DNA from: JACCYI01 sp036389195
Lineage (GTDB): Bacteria > Actinomycetota > Thermoleophilia > Solirubrobacterales > Solirubrobacteraceae
Assembly (NCBI GenBank): GCA_036389195.1
Contig: DASVQH010000053.1
Coordinates: forward strand, 1 to 14,994
DNA length: 14,994 bases
Reading direction: 5' to 3'
Within the stretch, counting starts at the first letter, position 1. Each line of letters starts with the position of its first letter. Shown here piece after piece: positions 1 to 6,808 of this stretch. A model generated the notes under the pieces. It was given only the letters and a program-made list of their open reading frames with translations. It searched no databases and was not told the origin of the DNA. The translations under genes and the position numbers were made by a program.

Positions 1-2
1 AA

Positions 3-329
3 CGCCGCCGGGGCGGCGCCGGGGGCCACGCCTACGAGATCCTGACCCCGCCGCTCCCTGGTCAGCGCGCCGAGGTGACGCGCCACACGCTCGCCCCGGG
101 AGCGCAGACCGGCGCGCCCGGCGACCCGCCCCGCCACGAGCCCGGCGCGCGCGAGACCGCGCTGGTCGAGACGGGCGCCATCCGCCTTCACATCGACGGG
201 GAGGTGCACGCGCTCGCCGCCGGCGACTGCGTGACCTTCGACGCCGACCTGCCCCACCACTTCGAGAACCCCGGACCCAAGGAGGCCGCTCTGCTGGCAG
301 TGCTGTCGGCGGGGCTTCGCCGATCATGA
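3..329 (+). CDS. Cupin-domain protein, C-terminal part (probable XRE-family regulator), 5' truncated
   Basis: The frame is open to the left window edge, so only the last 108 residues are visible. They form a small beta-barrel cupin: a first cupin motif around HEPGARETALVETG, a turn at IRLHIDGEVHALAAGD, and a second motif FDADLPHHFENPG. This arrangement (Y-x-x-L-T-P, then L-x-P-G, the cupin barrel, and a stop soon after) is typical of the C-terminal sensor half of XRE helix-turn-helix regulators, but the HTH part lies outside the window, so that assignment is inferred. A GTG at 75 could be taken as a start but would cut into the fold, and the frame continues upstream. The stop overlaps the leuC start in an ATGA at 326-329. 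That makes it a candidate local regulator of, or simply a co-transcribed neighbour to, the branched-chain amino acid genes. Alternative: a stand-alone cupin protein. Confidence 0.75.
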   Translation, partial: RRRGGAGGHAYEILTPPLPGQRAEVTRHTLAPGAQTGAPGDPPRHEPGARETALVETGAIRLHIDGEVHALAAGDCVTFDADLPHHFENPGPKEAALLAVLSAGLRRS

Positions 330-1708
330 CCACCACCCTCTTCGACAAGCTCTGGAGCGCCCACGAGGTCGCGCCGGACCTGATCTACATCGACCTGCAC
401 CTCGTCCACGAGGTCACCAGCCCGCAGGCCTTCGACGCCCTGCGCATGGCCGGGCGCCCGGTCCGACGCCCCGACCGCACGATCGCCACCGCCGACCACA
501 ATGTGCCGACCGACGGCACCCCGGTGGCCGCGCGCATCCGCGACGAGCTGTCCCGGGTCCAGGTCGAGACGCTCGAGCGCAACTGCGCGGAGTTCGGCGT
601 CCCCGTCTACTCCCTCGGCTCCGACCGCCAGGGGATCGTCCACGTGATCGGGCCGGAGCTCGGGCTCACCCAGCCGGGCATGACGATCGTCTGCGGGGAC
701 TCCCACACGGCGACCCACGGGGCGTTCGGCGCGCTGGCCTTCGGCATCGGGACGAGCGAGGTCGAGCACGTGCTGGCCACGCAGACGCTGGCCCAGCCGC
801 GGCCCAAGGCGATGCTGGTCCGCTACGACGGGGCGCTCGGCTACGGCGTCACCGCCAAGGACCTGATCCTCGGCACCATCGGCCGGCTGGGCACCAACGG
901 GATGGCCGGGCACGCGGTCGAGTTCGCCGGCGAGGTCATCGAAGGGCTCTCGATGGAGGGCCGGATGACGATCTGCAACATGACGATCGAGGGCGGCGGC
1001 CGCGCGGGGATGATCGCGCCGGACGAGACGACCTTCGAGTGGATCGAGGGCCGCCCGGCGGCGCCGGAGGACTTCGAGGCCGCCCTCGCCCGCTGGCGCG
1101 GGCTCAAGACCGACGACGGCGCGCGCTTCGACACCGAGGTGGTCATCCGCGCCGACGAGCTCTCCCCGCAGGTGACGTGGGGGACCACGCCCGCGATGGT
1201 CGCCCCGGTGACCGCCGCGGTCCCGGAGCCGGCGTCCGAGGGCGACGAGCGCGCGCTGGCCTACATGGGTCTGGAGGCGGGCACGCCGATCGAGGAGATC
1301 GCGCTCGACCGGGTCTTCATCGGCTCGTGCACCAACTCGCGGATCGGCGACCTGCGCGCCGCCGCGGCGGTCGTGCGCGGCCGGCGCGTCGCCCCGACGG
1401 TCGACGCGATGGTCGTCCCGGGCTCCCAGCAGGTGGCCAGGCAGGCCGAGGCCGAGGGGCTCGACGAGGTCTTCCGCGCCGCCGGCTTCGACTGGCGGAC
1501 CGCCGGCTGCTCGATGTGCCTGGGGATGAACCCGGACACGCTGGCGCCCGGCGAGCGCTGCGCGTCGACCTCGAACCGCAACTTCGAGGGCCGCCAGGGC
1601 CGCGGCGGGCGCACGCACCTCGTCTCGCCGGAGATGGCCGCCGCGGCGGCGATCGAGGGCCACTTCGTGGACATCAGGTCGTACGACCGCGAAGGGGCGG
1701 CGGTCTAG
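326..1708 (+). CDS. leuC: 3-isopropylmalate dehydratase large subunit
   Basis: With LeuD it isomerises 2-isopropylmalate to 3-isopropylmalate in cytoplasmic leucine synthesis. In organisms with citramalate synthase it also converts citramalate to 3-methylmalate. The 460-residue product has normal family length and aconitase-fold signatures: TLFDKLWSAHEV at the N-terminus, DHNVPT, GDSHTATHGAFGALAFGIGTSEVEHVLATQ (split here only by wording), and NSRIGDLRAAA. The three [4Fe-4S] ligands are present as Cys335 (GSCTNSR), Cys395 and Cys398 (CSMCLGMNPD). The C-terminal part contains STSNRNFEGRQGRGGRTHL. The ATG at 326 overlaps the upstream cupin stop, and the Shine-Dalgarno signal is weak, consistent with coupled translation. 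leuD follows with no gap. Nothing is broken or missing. Paralogous homoaconitase or methylthioalkylmalate isomerase functions cannot be excluded by sequence alone, but the leuD/leuB context makes LeuC by far the best call. Confidence 0.97.
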   Translation: MTTTLFDKLWSAHEVAPDLIYIDLHLVHEVTSPQAFDALRMAGRPVRRPDRTIATADHNVPTDGTPVAARIRDELSRVQVETLERNCAEFGVPVYSLGSDRQGIVHVIGPELGLTQPGMTIVCGDSHTATHGAFGALAFGIGTSEVEHVLATQTLAQPRPKAMLVRYDGALGYGVTAKDLILGTIGRLGTNGMAGHAVEFAGEVIEGLSMEGRMTICNMTIEGGGRAGMIAPDETTFEWIEGRPAAPEDFEAALARWRGLKTDDGARFDTEVVIRADELSPQVTWGTTPAMVAPVTAAVPEPASEGDERALAYMGLEAGTPIEEIALDRVFIGSCTNSRIGDLRAAAAVVRGRRVAPTVDAMVVPGSQQVARQAEAEGLDEVFRAAGFDWRTAGCSMCLGMNPDTLAPGERCASTSNRNFEGRQGRGGRTHLVSPEMAAAAAIEGHFVDIRSYDREGAAV

Positions 1709-2278
1709 ATGGAGCCGATCCGCCTCATCGCCGGCCCGGTCTCCGTCCTCGACCGCGCCTCGGTGGACACCGACCAGATCATGCCCGCGCGCTACCTCAA
1801 GCGCGTCGAGCGGACCGGCTTCGGCCAGTTCCTCTTCGACGACTGGCGCAAGGCGCCCGACTGGGACCTCCCCGCCAACCCGATCCTCGTCACCGGCCCG
1901 GACTTCGGCTGCGGCTCCAGCCGCGAGCACGCCCCCTGGGGCCTGCAGGACTACGGCTTCAAGGCGATCGTGGCCCCGAGCTTCGCCGACATCTTCTTCT
2001 CGAACTGCACGAAGATCGGGCTGCTGCCCGTCCGGCTGCCCGAGGACGACGTCCGCGCGCTGATGGAGCACGCGCGCGCCGGCGGCGAGGCCGAGGTCGA
2101 CCTCGAGGCGCTCGAGGTCCGCTTCGGCGGACGCGCGGTGCCGTTCGCGCTCGACCCCGAGCGCCGCCGCCGCCTGCTCGGCGGGCTCGACGACATCGCC
2201 GTCACCCTCCAGCAGACCGGCGCGATCGACGCCTACGAGGCCCAGGCCCCGCCGCTGCCGGCGACGACGAGCCTATGA
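1709..2278 (+). CDS. leuD: 3-isopropylmalate dehydratase small subunit
   Basis: This is the swivelling small subunit that completes the LeuCD isomerase active site. The 189-residue product is near the usual bacterial length (about 200). It shows the family landmarks near the N-terminus: DTDQIMPARYLKR and, around residues 70-80, DFGCGSSREHAPWGL, the substrate-recognition and swivel motif. FFSNCTKIGLLPV follows. The ATG directly follows the leuC TAG (TAGATG, zero spacing), and a purine-rich GAAGGGG at 1691-1697 could serve as the ribosome binding site. Its stop overlaps the next start in an ATGA at 2275-2278. The product should work as a 1:1 partner of the upstream LeuC for both 2-isopropylmalate and citramalate, given cimA further down the operon. 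Confidence 0.96.
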   Translation: MEPIRLIAGPVSVLDRASVDTDQIMPARYLKRVERTGFGQFLFDDWRKAPDWDLPANPILVTGPDFGCGSSREHAPWGLQDYGFKAIVAPSFADIFFSNCTKIGLLPVRLPEDDVRALMEHARAGGEAEVDLEALEVRFGGRAVPFALDPERRRRLLGGLDDIAVTLQQTGAIDAYEAQAPPLPATTSL

Positions 2279-3207
2279 GACCCCGCGGGTCCACCCACAC
2301 TGACGAGTCGGGCGAGGCAACGGCCGATCGGGTGGCAGCCGCCACCGGCTTCGCCAACGCGCAGGGGCGCTTCGAGCGCCAGGAGTCGAAGTTCCGCGAG
2401 CACCCCGGGCCCCTCGAGCCGGGGCGCTTCCACCTCTACGTCTCCTACGCCTGCCCGTGGGCGCACCGGACGATCATCCTGCGCAAGCTGCTGGGCCTCG
2501 AGGACGTCATCTCGATGAGCGCCGTCGATCCCTACCGCGACGAGCGCGGGTGGGCGTTCAGCGGCGGCGAGTACACCGACCCGATCAACGGCTATGAGCT
2601 CCTCGGCGAGGCGTACGACGCGACGGACCCGAGCTTCGACGGCCGCTACTCGGTGCCCGTGCTGTGGGACAAGCGCGCGGGACGGATCGTCAACAACGAG
2701 TCCGCCGACATCGTGCGCTGGATGGGGGAGGGCTCCGACCTCTACCCGCCCGACGCCCGCGAAGAGATCGACCGCCTCAACGAGCGCATCTACGAGACCC
2801 TCAACAACGGGGTCTACCGGGCCGGTTTCGCCGCGACGCAGGAGGCCTACGAGGAGGCCGTCGGGCCGCTGTTCGAGACGCTGGCCATGCTCGAGGAGCT
2901 GCTCGGGGAGCGGCGCTGGCTGGCCGGCACCGACGGGCCCTCGGAAGCCGACTGGCGGCTCTTCACGACGCTGCTGCGCTTCGACACCGTCTACGCGATC
3001 CACTTCAAGTGCTCGCTGCGGCGGATCGTGGACCTACCCAACCTGTGGGCCTACGCCCGCGAGCTCTACCAGTGGCCGGGGGTGGCCGAGACCGTGCGGA
3101 TGGACGAGATCAAGCGGCACTACTACACGACGCACCCGTCGGTGAACCCGACGCGGATCGTCCCCGTCGGGCCGGAGCTGGCGTGGGAGGCGCCGCACCA
3201 CCGATGA
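2275..3207 (+). CDS. Glutathionyl-hydroquinone reductase-like GST (YqjG/PcpF family)
   Basis: The 310-residue protein closely follows the E. coli YqjG / yeast ECM4 (omega/xi-class GST) plan as I remember it. The thioredoxin-like half has YVSYACPWAHRTIILRK, with the nucleophilic Cys60 in Cys-Pro-Trp-Ala-His. The middle contains VPVLWDK and NNESADIVRWM. The helical half has NNGVYRAGFAATQEAYEEAV and LRFDTVYAIHFKC, and the C-terminus has NPTRIVPVGP. Tyr181 and Tyr283 probably match the two conserved GHR active-site tyrosines. The family reduces glutathionyl-hydroquinones, releasing hydroquinone and glutathione disulfide. The gene sits inside the leu/ile operon, overlapping leuD by ATGA upstream and leuB by ATGA downstream, so it is co-expressed with enzymes it does not obviously serve. 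Many actinobacteria use mycothiol rather than glutathione, so the real thiol partner is uncertain. The start chosen uses the overlapping ATG; the SD signal is weak. Confidence 0.93.
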   Translation: MRPRGSTHTDESGEATADRVAAATGFANAQGRFERQESKFREHPGPLEPGRFHLYVSYACPWAHRTIILRKLLGLEDVISMSAVDPYRDERGWAFSGGEYTDPINGYELLGEAYDATDPSFDGRYSVPVLWDKRAGRIVNNESADIVRWMGEGSDLYPPDAREEIDRLNERIYETLNNGVYRAGFAATQEAYEEAVGPLFETLAMLEELLGERRWLAGTDGPSEADWRLFTTLLRFDTVYAIHFKCSLRRIVDLPNLWAYARELYQWPGVAETVRMDEIKRHYYTTHPSVNPTRIVPVGPELAWEAPHHR

Positions 3208-4262
3208 GCACCCGGACGATCGTCACGCTGCCGGGCGACGGCATCGGCCCGGAGATCCTCGGCGCGGCCACGCAGGTCCTCGACGCGGTCGCCGGCGACG
3301 GCGCCTTCGCCTACGAGGAGCACCTGTTCGGCGGCGCGAGCATCGACGCCCACGGCACCGCGCTGACCGACGAGGTCCTGCAGGCCGCCCGCGCGGCCGA
3401 CGCCGTCCTGCTCGCCGCCGTCGGCGGCCCGAAGTGGGACACCACCGATCCGTCCGCGCCGCGCCCCGAGCAGGGGCTGCTGGGCCTGCGCAAGGGCCTC
3501 GGCCTGTTCGCCAACCTGCGGCCGGTCCGGCCGGTCCCGGCGCTGTACGACGCGAGCCCGCTCAAGCGCGAGCTGATCGAGCGCACCGACCTGCTGGTGG
3601 TCCGCGAGCTCACCGGCGGCATCTACTTCGGCGCCTCCGGGCGCGACGGCGACAGCGCCTACGACACCTGCACCTACTCGGTCGCCGAGATCGAGCGGAT
3701 CGCCCGCCGCGGCTTCCAGGCCGCCCGCTCGCGGGTCACGAGCGTCGACAAGGCCAACGTCATGGAGTCCTCGCGGCTGTGGCGCGAGGTCGTCATGCGG
3801 GTGCACTCCGAGGAGTTCCCGAACGTCGAGCTCGAGCACCTGCTCGTCGACAACGCCGCCATGAAGCTCGTCGCTGCGCCCCGGCACTTCGACGTGATCC
3901 TCACCGAGAACCTGTTCGGCGACATCCTCTCCGACGAGGCGGCCATGCTGAGCGGCTCGATCGGGATGCTGCCGTCGGCCTCGCTGGGAGAGCCGGGGCA
4001 GCCCGGCCTGTTCGAGCCCGTGCACGGCTCGGCGCCCGACATCGCCGGCACGGGCAAGGCCAACCCGCTGGCGATGATCCTCTCCGCCGCGCTGCTGCTG
4101 CGCCACGCGTTCGGTATGGAACCCGAAGCGGCTGCCGTAGAATCCGCCGTGGACCGGGCCCTGCAGGCCGGGCTGCGCACCGCCGACCTCGGCGGCTCGG
4201 CGACCACCGCCGAGGCGACGCAGGCGGTGCTGGGCCAACTCGATCGGGCAGGAGAGCGCTAG
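3204..4262 (+). CDS. leuB: 3-isopropylmalate dehydrogenase
   Basis: LeuB oxidatively decarboxylates 3-isopropylmalate to 2-oxoisocaproate with NAD+. On the citramalate branch it converts 3-methylmalate to 2-oxobutyrate. The 352-residue product is full length and carries the beta-decarboxylating dehydrogenase signatures: LPGDGIGPEI at the N-terminus, the substrate-binding segment ERTDLLVVRELTGGIYFG, DNAAMKLV, and ENLFGDILSDEAAM with metal-binding Asp240 and Asp244. SIGMLPSASLG and the NAD-binding stretch FEPVHGSAPDIAGTGKANP complete the set; the HGSAPDIAGTGKAN loop fits NAD+ rather than NADP+ preference. The start is the ATG overlapping the GHR-like gene's stop (ATGA), with GGGAGG at 3185-3190 somewhat far upstream. 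The stop shares one base with the GTG start of ilvE. Isocitrate or tartrate dehydrogenase are poorer fits. Confidence 0.97.
   Translation: MSTRTIVTLPGDGIGPEILGAATQVLDAVAGDGAFAYEEHLFGGASIDAHGTALTDEVLQAARAADAVLLAAVGGPKWDTTDPSAPRPEQGLLGLRKGLGLFANLRPVRPVPALYDASPLKRELIERTDLLVVRELTGGIYFGASGRDGDSAYDTCTYSVAEIERIARRGFQAARSRVTSVDKANVMESSRLWREVVMRVHSEEFPNVELEHLLVDNAAMKLVAAPRHFDVILTENLFGDILSDEAAMLSGSIGMLPSASLGEPGQPGLFEPVHGSAPDIAGTGKANPLAMILSAALLLRHAFGMEPEAAAVESAVDRALQAGLRTADLGGSATTAEATQAVLGQLDRAGER
4250..4254 (+). promoter_or_regulatory. Ribosome binding site of ilvE (decides GTG start)
   Basis: AGGAG lies seven bases before the GTG at 4262, ideal spacing. It supports GTG 4262 over the internal ATG at 4290 (Met10 of the chosen reading). 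This is the clearest Shine-Dalgarno sequence in the window; most other starts in this operon rely on overlap with the preceding stop. Confidence 0.75.
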
Positions 4263-5197
4263 TGCAGAACGCCGCGGAGTTCATCTGGATGAACGGGGAG
4301 CTCGTCGCCTGGCAGGACGCCAAGGTCCACGTCCTCACCCACGGCCTGCACTACGGCACCGGCGTGTTCGAGGGCGTCCGCGCCTACGAGACCCCTCGCG
4401 GCACGGCGGTCTTCCGCCACCAGGACCACATCGACCGGCTGTTCAAGTCGAGCGAGCTCTACTACATGCCGGTCCCCTACACGCGCGAGGAGATCCGCGC
4501 CGCCACGCACGAGACGATCGCCCGCAACGGGCTCGCCTCCTGCTACATCCGGCCGATCATCTTCCGCGGCTACGGCACGATGGGGCTGTTCCCGCTCGAC
4601 GCGACGGTCGACGTCGCGATCGCCGTCTGGAAGTGGGGCGCGTACCTGGGGGAGGAGTCCAAGAGCGTCGGCGTGCGGGCCAAGGTGTCCTCGTGGCGCC
4701 GGATCGGGCCCGACGCGCTGATCCCCGCCGCCAAGGCCTCGGGCCAGTACCTCAACTCGATCCTCGCCAAGATCGAGTCGCACAAGGCCGGCTACGAGGA
4801 GGCGATCCTGCTCGACCACCTCGGTCACGTCTGCGAGGGCTCGGGCGAGAACATCTTCGTGGTGCGCGACGGCGTCATCCACACGCCGCCGCAGACCGCC
4901 TCGATCCTCGACGGCATCTCGCGCCGCTCGATCATCCAGATCGCGCGCGACCTCGGCTACGAGGTGCTCGAGCGCGACATCGCGCGCACGGAGCTCTACC
5001 TGGCCGACGAGGTGTTCATGTGCGGCACGGCGGCCGAGCTGGTCCCCGTGCGCGAGATCGACGACCACGCGGTCGCCGACGGCAAGCCGGGCGAGATCAC
5101 CACGGTCGTCCAGCGCGAGTACGAGGACGCCCTGCACGGGCGCTCGGAGCGCTACGCCGAGTGGCTCGACGTGGTGCCCGCGAGAACGACCGCGTGA
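4262..5197 (+). CDS. ilvE: Branched-chain amino acid aminotransferase
   Basis: This PLP-dependent fold-type IV transaminase catalyses the last reversible step of leucine, isoleucine and valine synthesis using glutamate. The 311-residue protein contains the IlvE opening EFIWMNGELVAWQDAKVHVL and THGLHYGTGVFEGVRAYE, then YIRPIIFRGYGTMG, and the PLP lysine Lys158 in PAAKASGQYLNS. LLDHLGHVCEGSGENIFVV (exit and cofactor loop) and CGTAAELVPVREID follow. It is the short bacterial IlvE type rather than the longer eukaryotic/mycobacterial type. The start is the GTG at 4262, which shares its G with the leuB TAG and has AGGAG seven bases upstream. The stop overlaps the cimA start as GTGA. 4-amino-4-deoxychorismate lyase and D-amino acid transaminase belong to the same fold but lack this N-terminal signature and context. 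Confidence 0.96.
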   Translation: MQNAAEFIWMNGELVAWQDAKVHVLTHGLHYGTGVFEGVRAYETPRGTAVFRHQDHIDRLFKSSELYYMPVPYTREEIRAATHETIARNGLASCYIRPIIFRGYGTMGLFPLDATVDVAIAVWKWGAYLGEESKSVGVRAKVSSWRRIGPDALIPAAKASGQYLNSILAKIESHKAGYEEAILLDHLGHVCEGSGENIFVVRDGVIHTPPQTASILDGISRRSIIQIARDLGYEVLERDIARTELYLADEVFMCGTAAELVPVREIDDHAVADGKPGEITTVVQREYEDALHGRSERYAEWLDVVPARTTA

Positions 5198-6792
5198 TCC
5201 TCGCCTACGACTGCACCCTGCGCGACGGGATGCAGGGCGAGGGGATGTCGCTGTCGGCCGAGGAGAAGGTGCGGGTCGCGCACGCCCTCGACGAGCTGGG
5301 CGTCCACCTCATCGAGGCCGGCTTCCCGGCCTCCAACCCCAAGGAGGCCGCGCTCTTCGAGCTGCTCTCGCGCGAGACCTTCGCGGCCGACGTCGCGGCC
5401 TTCGGGATGACGCGGCGGCGCGACGTGGCGGCGCAGGACGACCCCGGCCTGCGCACGCTGGCGGCGTGCTTCGCGCCGGTGTGCACGATCGTCGGCAAGA
5501 CCTGGGGGCTGCACCTGGAGAAGGTCACGCGGGTCTCGCGCGAGGAGAACCTGGCGATGATCGCCGAGTCGGTCGCGTTCCTCGCCGAGGCCGGCAAGCG
5601 CGTGATCTACGACGCCGAGCACCTCTTCGACGCCTGGCGCGACGACCCGGCGTACGCGCTGGCCTGCCTGCGGGCGGCCGCCGCCGCGGGGGCGGAGGTG
5701 GTGACGCTGTGCGACACCAACGGGGCCACGCTGCCGCACGAGGTCGGGGCCGTGACCGCCGAGGTGGTCGCCGCGCTCGGGGGCGTCCCGGTCGCCATCC
5801 ACGCCCACAACGACGCCGAGTGCGGCGTGGCGAACTCGCTCGCCGCCGTCCTGGCCGGCGCCACGATGGTCCAGGGGACCCTCAACGGCTACGGCGAGCG
5901 CTGCGGGAACGCCAACCTGACCTCGATCATCCCCACGCTCGAGCTCAAGCTCGGCCGCCGCTGCCTCGGGCCGGACGGCCTCTCGCGCCTGACCGCGACC
6001 GCGCACCTCGTCGACGAGCTGCTCAACTTCGTCCCGGACCCCGACCAGCCGTACGTGGGCAAGAACGCCTTCGCCCACAAGGGCGGGATGCACGTGGCCG
6101 GCGTCAACGCCGATCCCGCGACGTTCGAGCACGTCGACCCGGCGGCCGTCGGCAACGCGCGCGAGCTGCTCGTCTCGGAGCTGGCGGGCAAGGGCACCGT
6201 GCTCTCGCGCGCCGCCGAGCGCGGCGTGGAGCTCTCGGACGCGGCGGCGGCCGGCGTGATCGAGCGCGTCAAGGCGCTCGAGCACGCGGGCTTTCAGTTC
6301 GAGGCCGCCGACGGCTCCTTCGACCTGCTGATCCGGCGCGAGACCGGCACCTACGAGCCGCTGTTCCGGCTGGAGTCCTGGCGGGTGATCGCCGAGAAGC
6401 GCGAGGACGGCAAGGTCATGACCGAGGCGACCGTGAAGGTGTGGGTGGAGGGCGACCGCTGCGTCCACACCGCCGAGGGCAACGGCCCCGTCCACGCGCT
6501 CGACCAGGCGCTGCGCGGCGCGATCGGCGAGGTCCATCCCCACCTGCGCGACATCAAGCTCGTCAACTACAAGGTCCGCATCCTCGACGAGGCCCGGGCC
6601 ACCGGCGCGGTGACGCGCGTCCTGCTCGACGCCTCCGACGGGACGGACACGTGGGGCGCCATCGGGGTCCACGAGAACGTGATCGAGGCCTCCTGGGACG
6701 CGCTGGTGGACTCGCTGGAAGCGGGGATGCTCCCGGGAAGGGTGCATCACGAGCGCGCGGCCGCACTGCGGAGCCGCCTCCCGACCTCGTAG
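5194..6792 (+). CDS. cimA: (R)-citramalate synthase (LeuA-like type)
   Basis: The enzyme condenses pyruvate with acetyl-CoA to (R)-citramalate, the first step of the threonine-independent route to isoleucine. The 532-residue protein begins with the HMGL-like TIM barrel: YDCTLRDGMQGEGM at residues 5-18, SNPKE, FGMTRRRD, and GKTWGLHLEKV. IYDAEHLFDAWRDDPAYAL and LCDTNGATLPHE follow, then metal-binding His203 and His205 in IHAHND and NGYGERCGNANL. After a linker comes the LeuA-type C-terminal dimer/regulatory domain (about residues 390-520), ending with DTWGAIGVHENVIEASWDAL. SNPK, GKTW, YDAEH and the ending are characteristic of the long citramalate synthase family rather than of 2-isopropylmalate synthase. 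EAGFP and DGMQ look slightly more IPMS-like, so substrate choice is not certain. The GTG start overlaps the ilvE stop (GTGA). Feedback control by isoleucine through the C-terminal domain is likely by family. Confidence 0.88.
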   Translation: MILAYDCTLRDGMQGEGMSLSAEEKVRVAHALDELGVHLIEAGFPASNPKEAALFELLSRETFAADVAAFGMTRRRDVAAQDDPGLRTLAACFAPVCTIVGKTWGLHLEKVTRVSREENLAMIAESVAFLAEAGKRVIYDAEHLFDAWRDDPAYALACLRAAAAAGAEVVTLCDTNGATLPHEVGAVTAEVVAALGGVPVAIHAHNDAECGVANSLAAVLAGATMVQGTLNGYGERCGNANLTSIIPTLELKLGRRCLGPDGLSRLTATAHLVDELLNFVPDPDQPYVGKNAFAHKGGMHVAGVNADPATFEHVDPAAVGNARELLVSELAGKGTVLSRAAERGVELSDAAAAGVIERVKALEHAGFQFEAADGSFDLLIRRETGTYEPLFRLESWRVIAEKREDGKVMTEATVKVWVEGDRCVHTAEGNGPVHALDQALRGAIGEVHPHLRDIKLVNYKVRILDEARATGAVTRVLLDASDGTDTWGAIGVHENVIEASWDALVDSLEAGMLPGRVHHERAAALRSRLPTS

Positions 6793-6795
6793 GCT
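6790..6795 (+). promoter_or_regulatory. Possible -10 hexamer for the DegT-type aminotransferase gene
   Basis: TAGGCT overlaps the cimA stop codon and sits 13 bases before the next ATG at 6809. The same hexamer appears on the - strand in front of the PBP gene. I see no convincing -35 at 16-18 bases upstream. The transcript would begin just before the ATG, giving a very short or absent leader. Alternatively the gene is simply read through from cimA, 16 bases upstream. Confidence 0.3.
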
Positions 6796-6808
6796 GTTCG
6801 CCCTGGCC

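Noticed and set aside
75..329. GTG at 75 as the real start of the cupin protein
   Set aside because: The frame stays open to the window edge, and the residues before 75 fit the usual lead-in to the cupin barrel, so the gene is truncated by the window.
188..2071. Long open frame on - opposite leuC and leuD
   Set aside because: It is rich in Arg, Gly, Ala and His with no recognisable motif, and lies exactly opposite strongly supported genes. Such shadows are expected at this G+C content.
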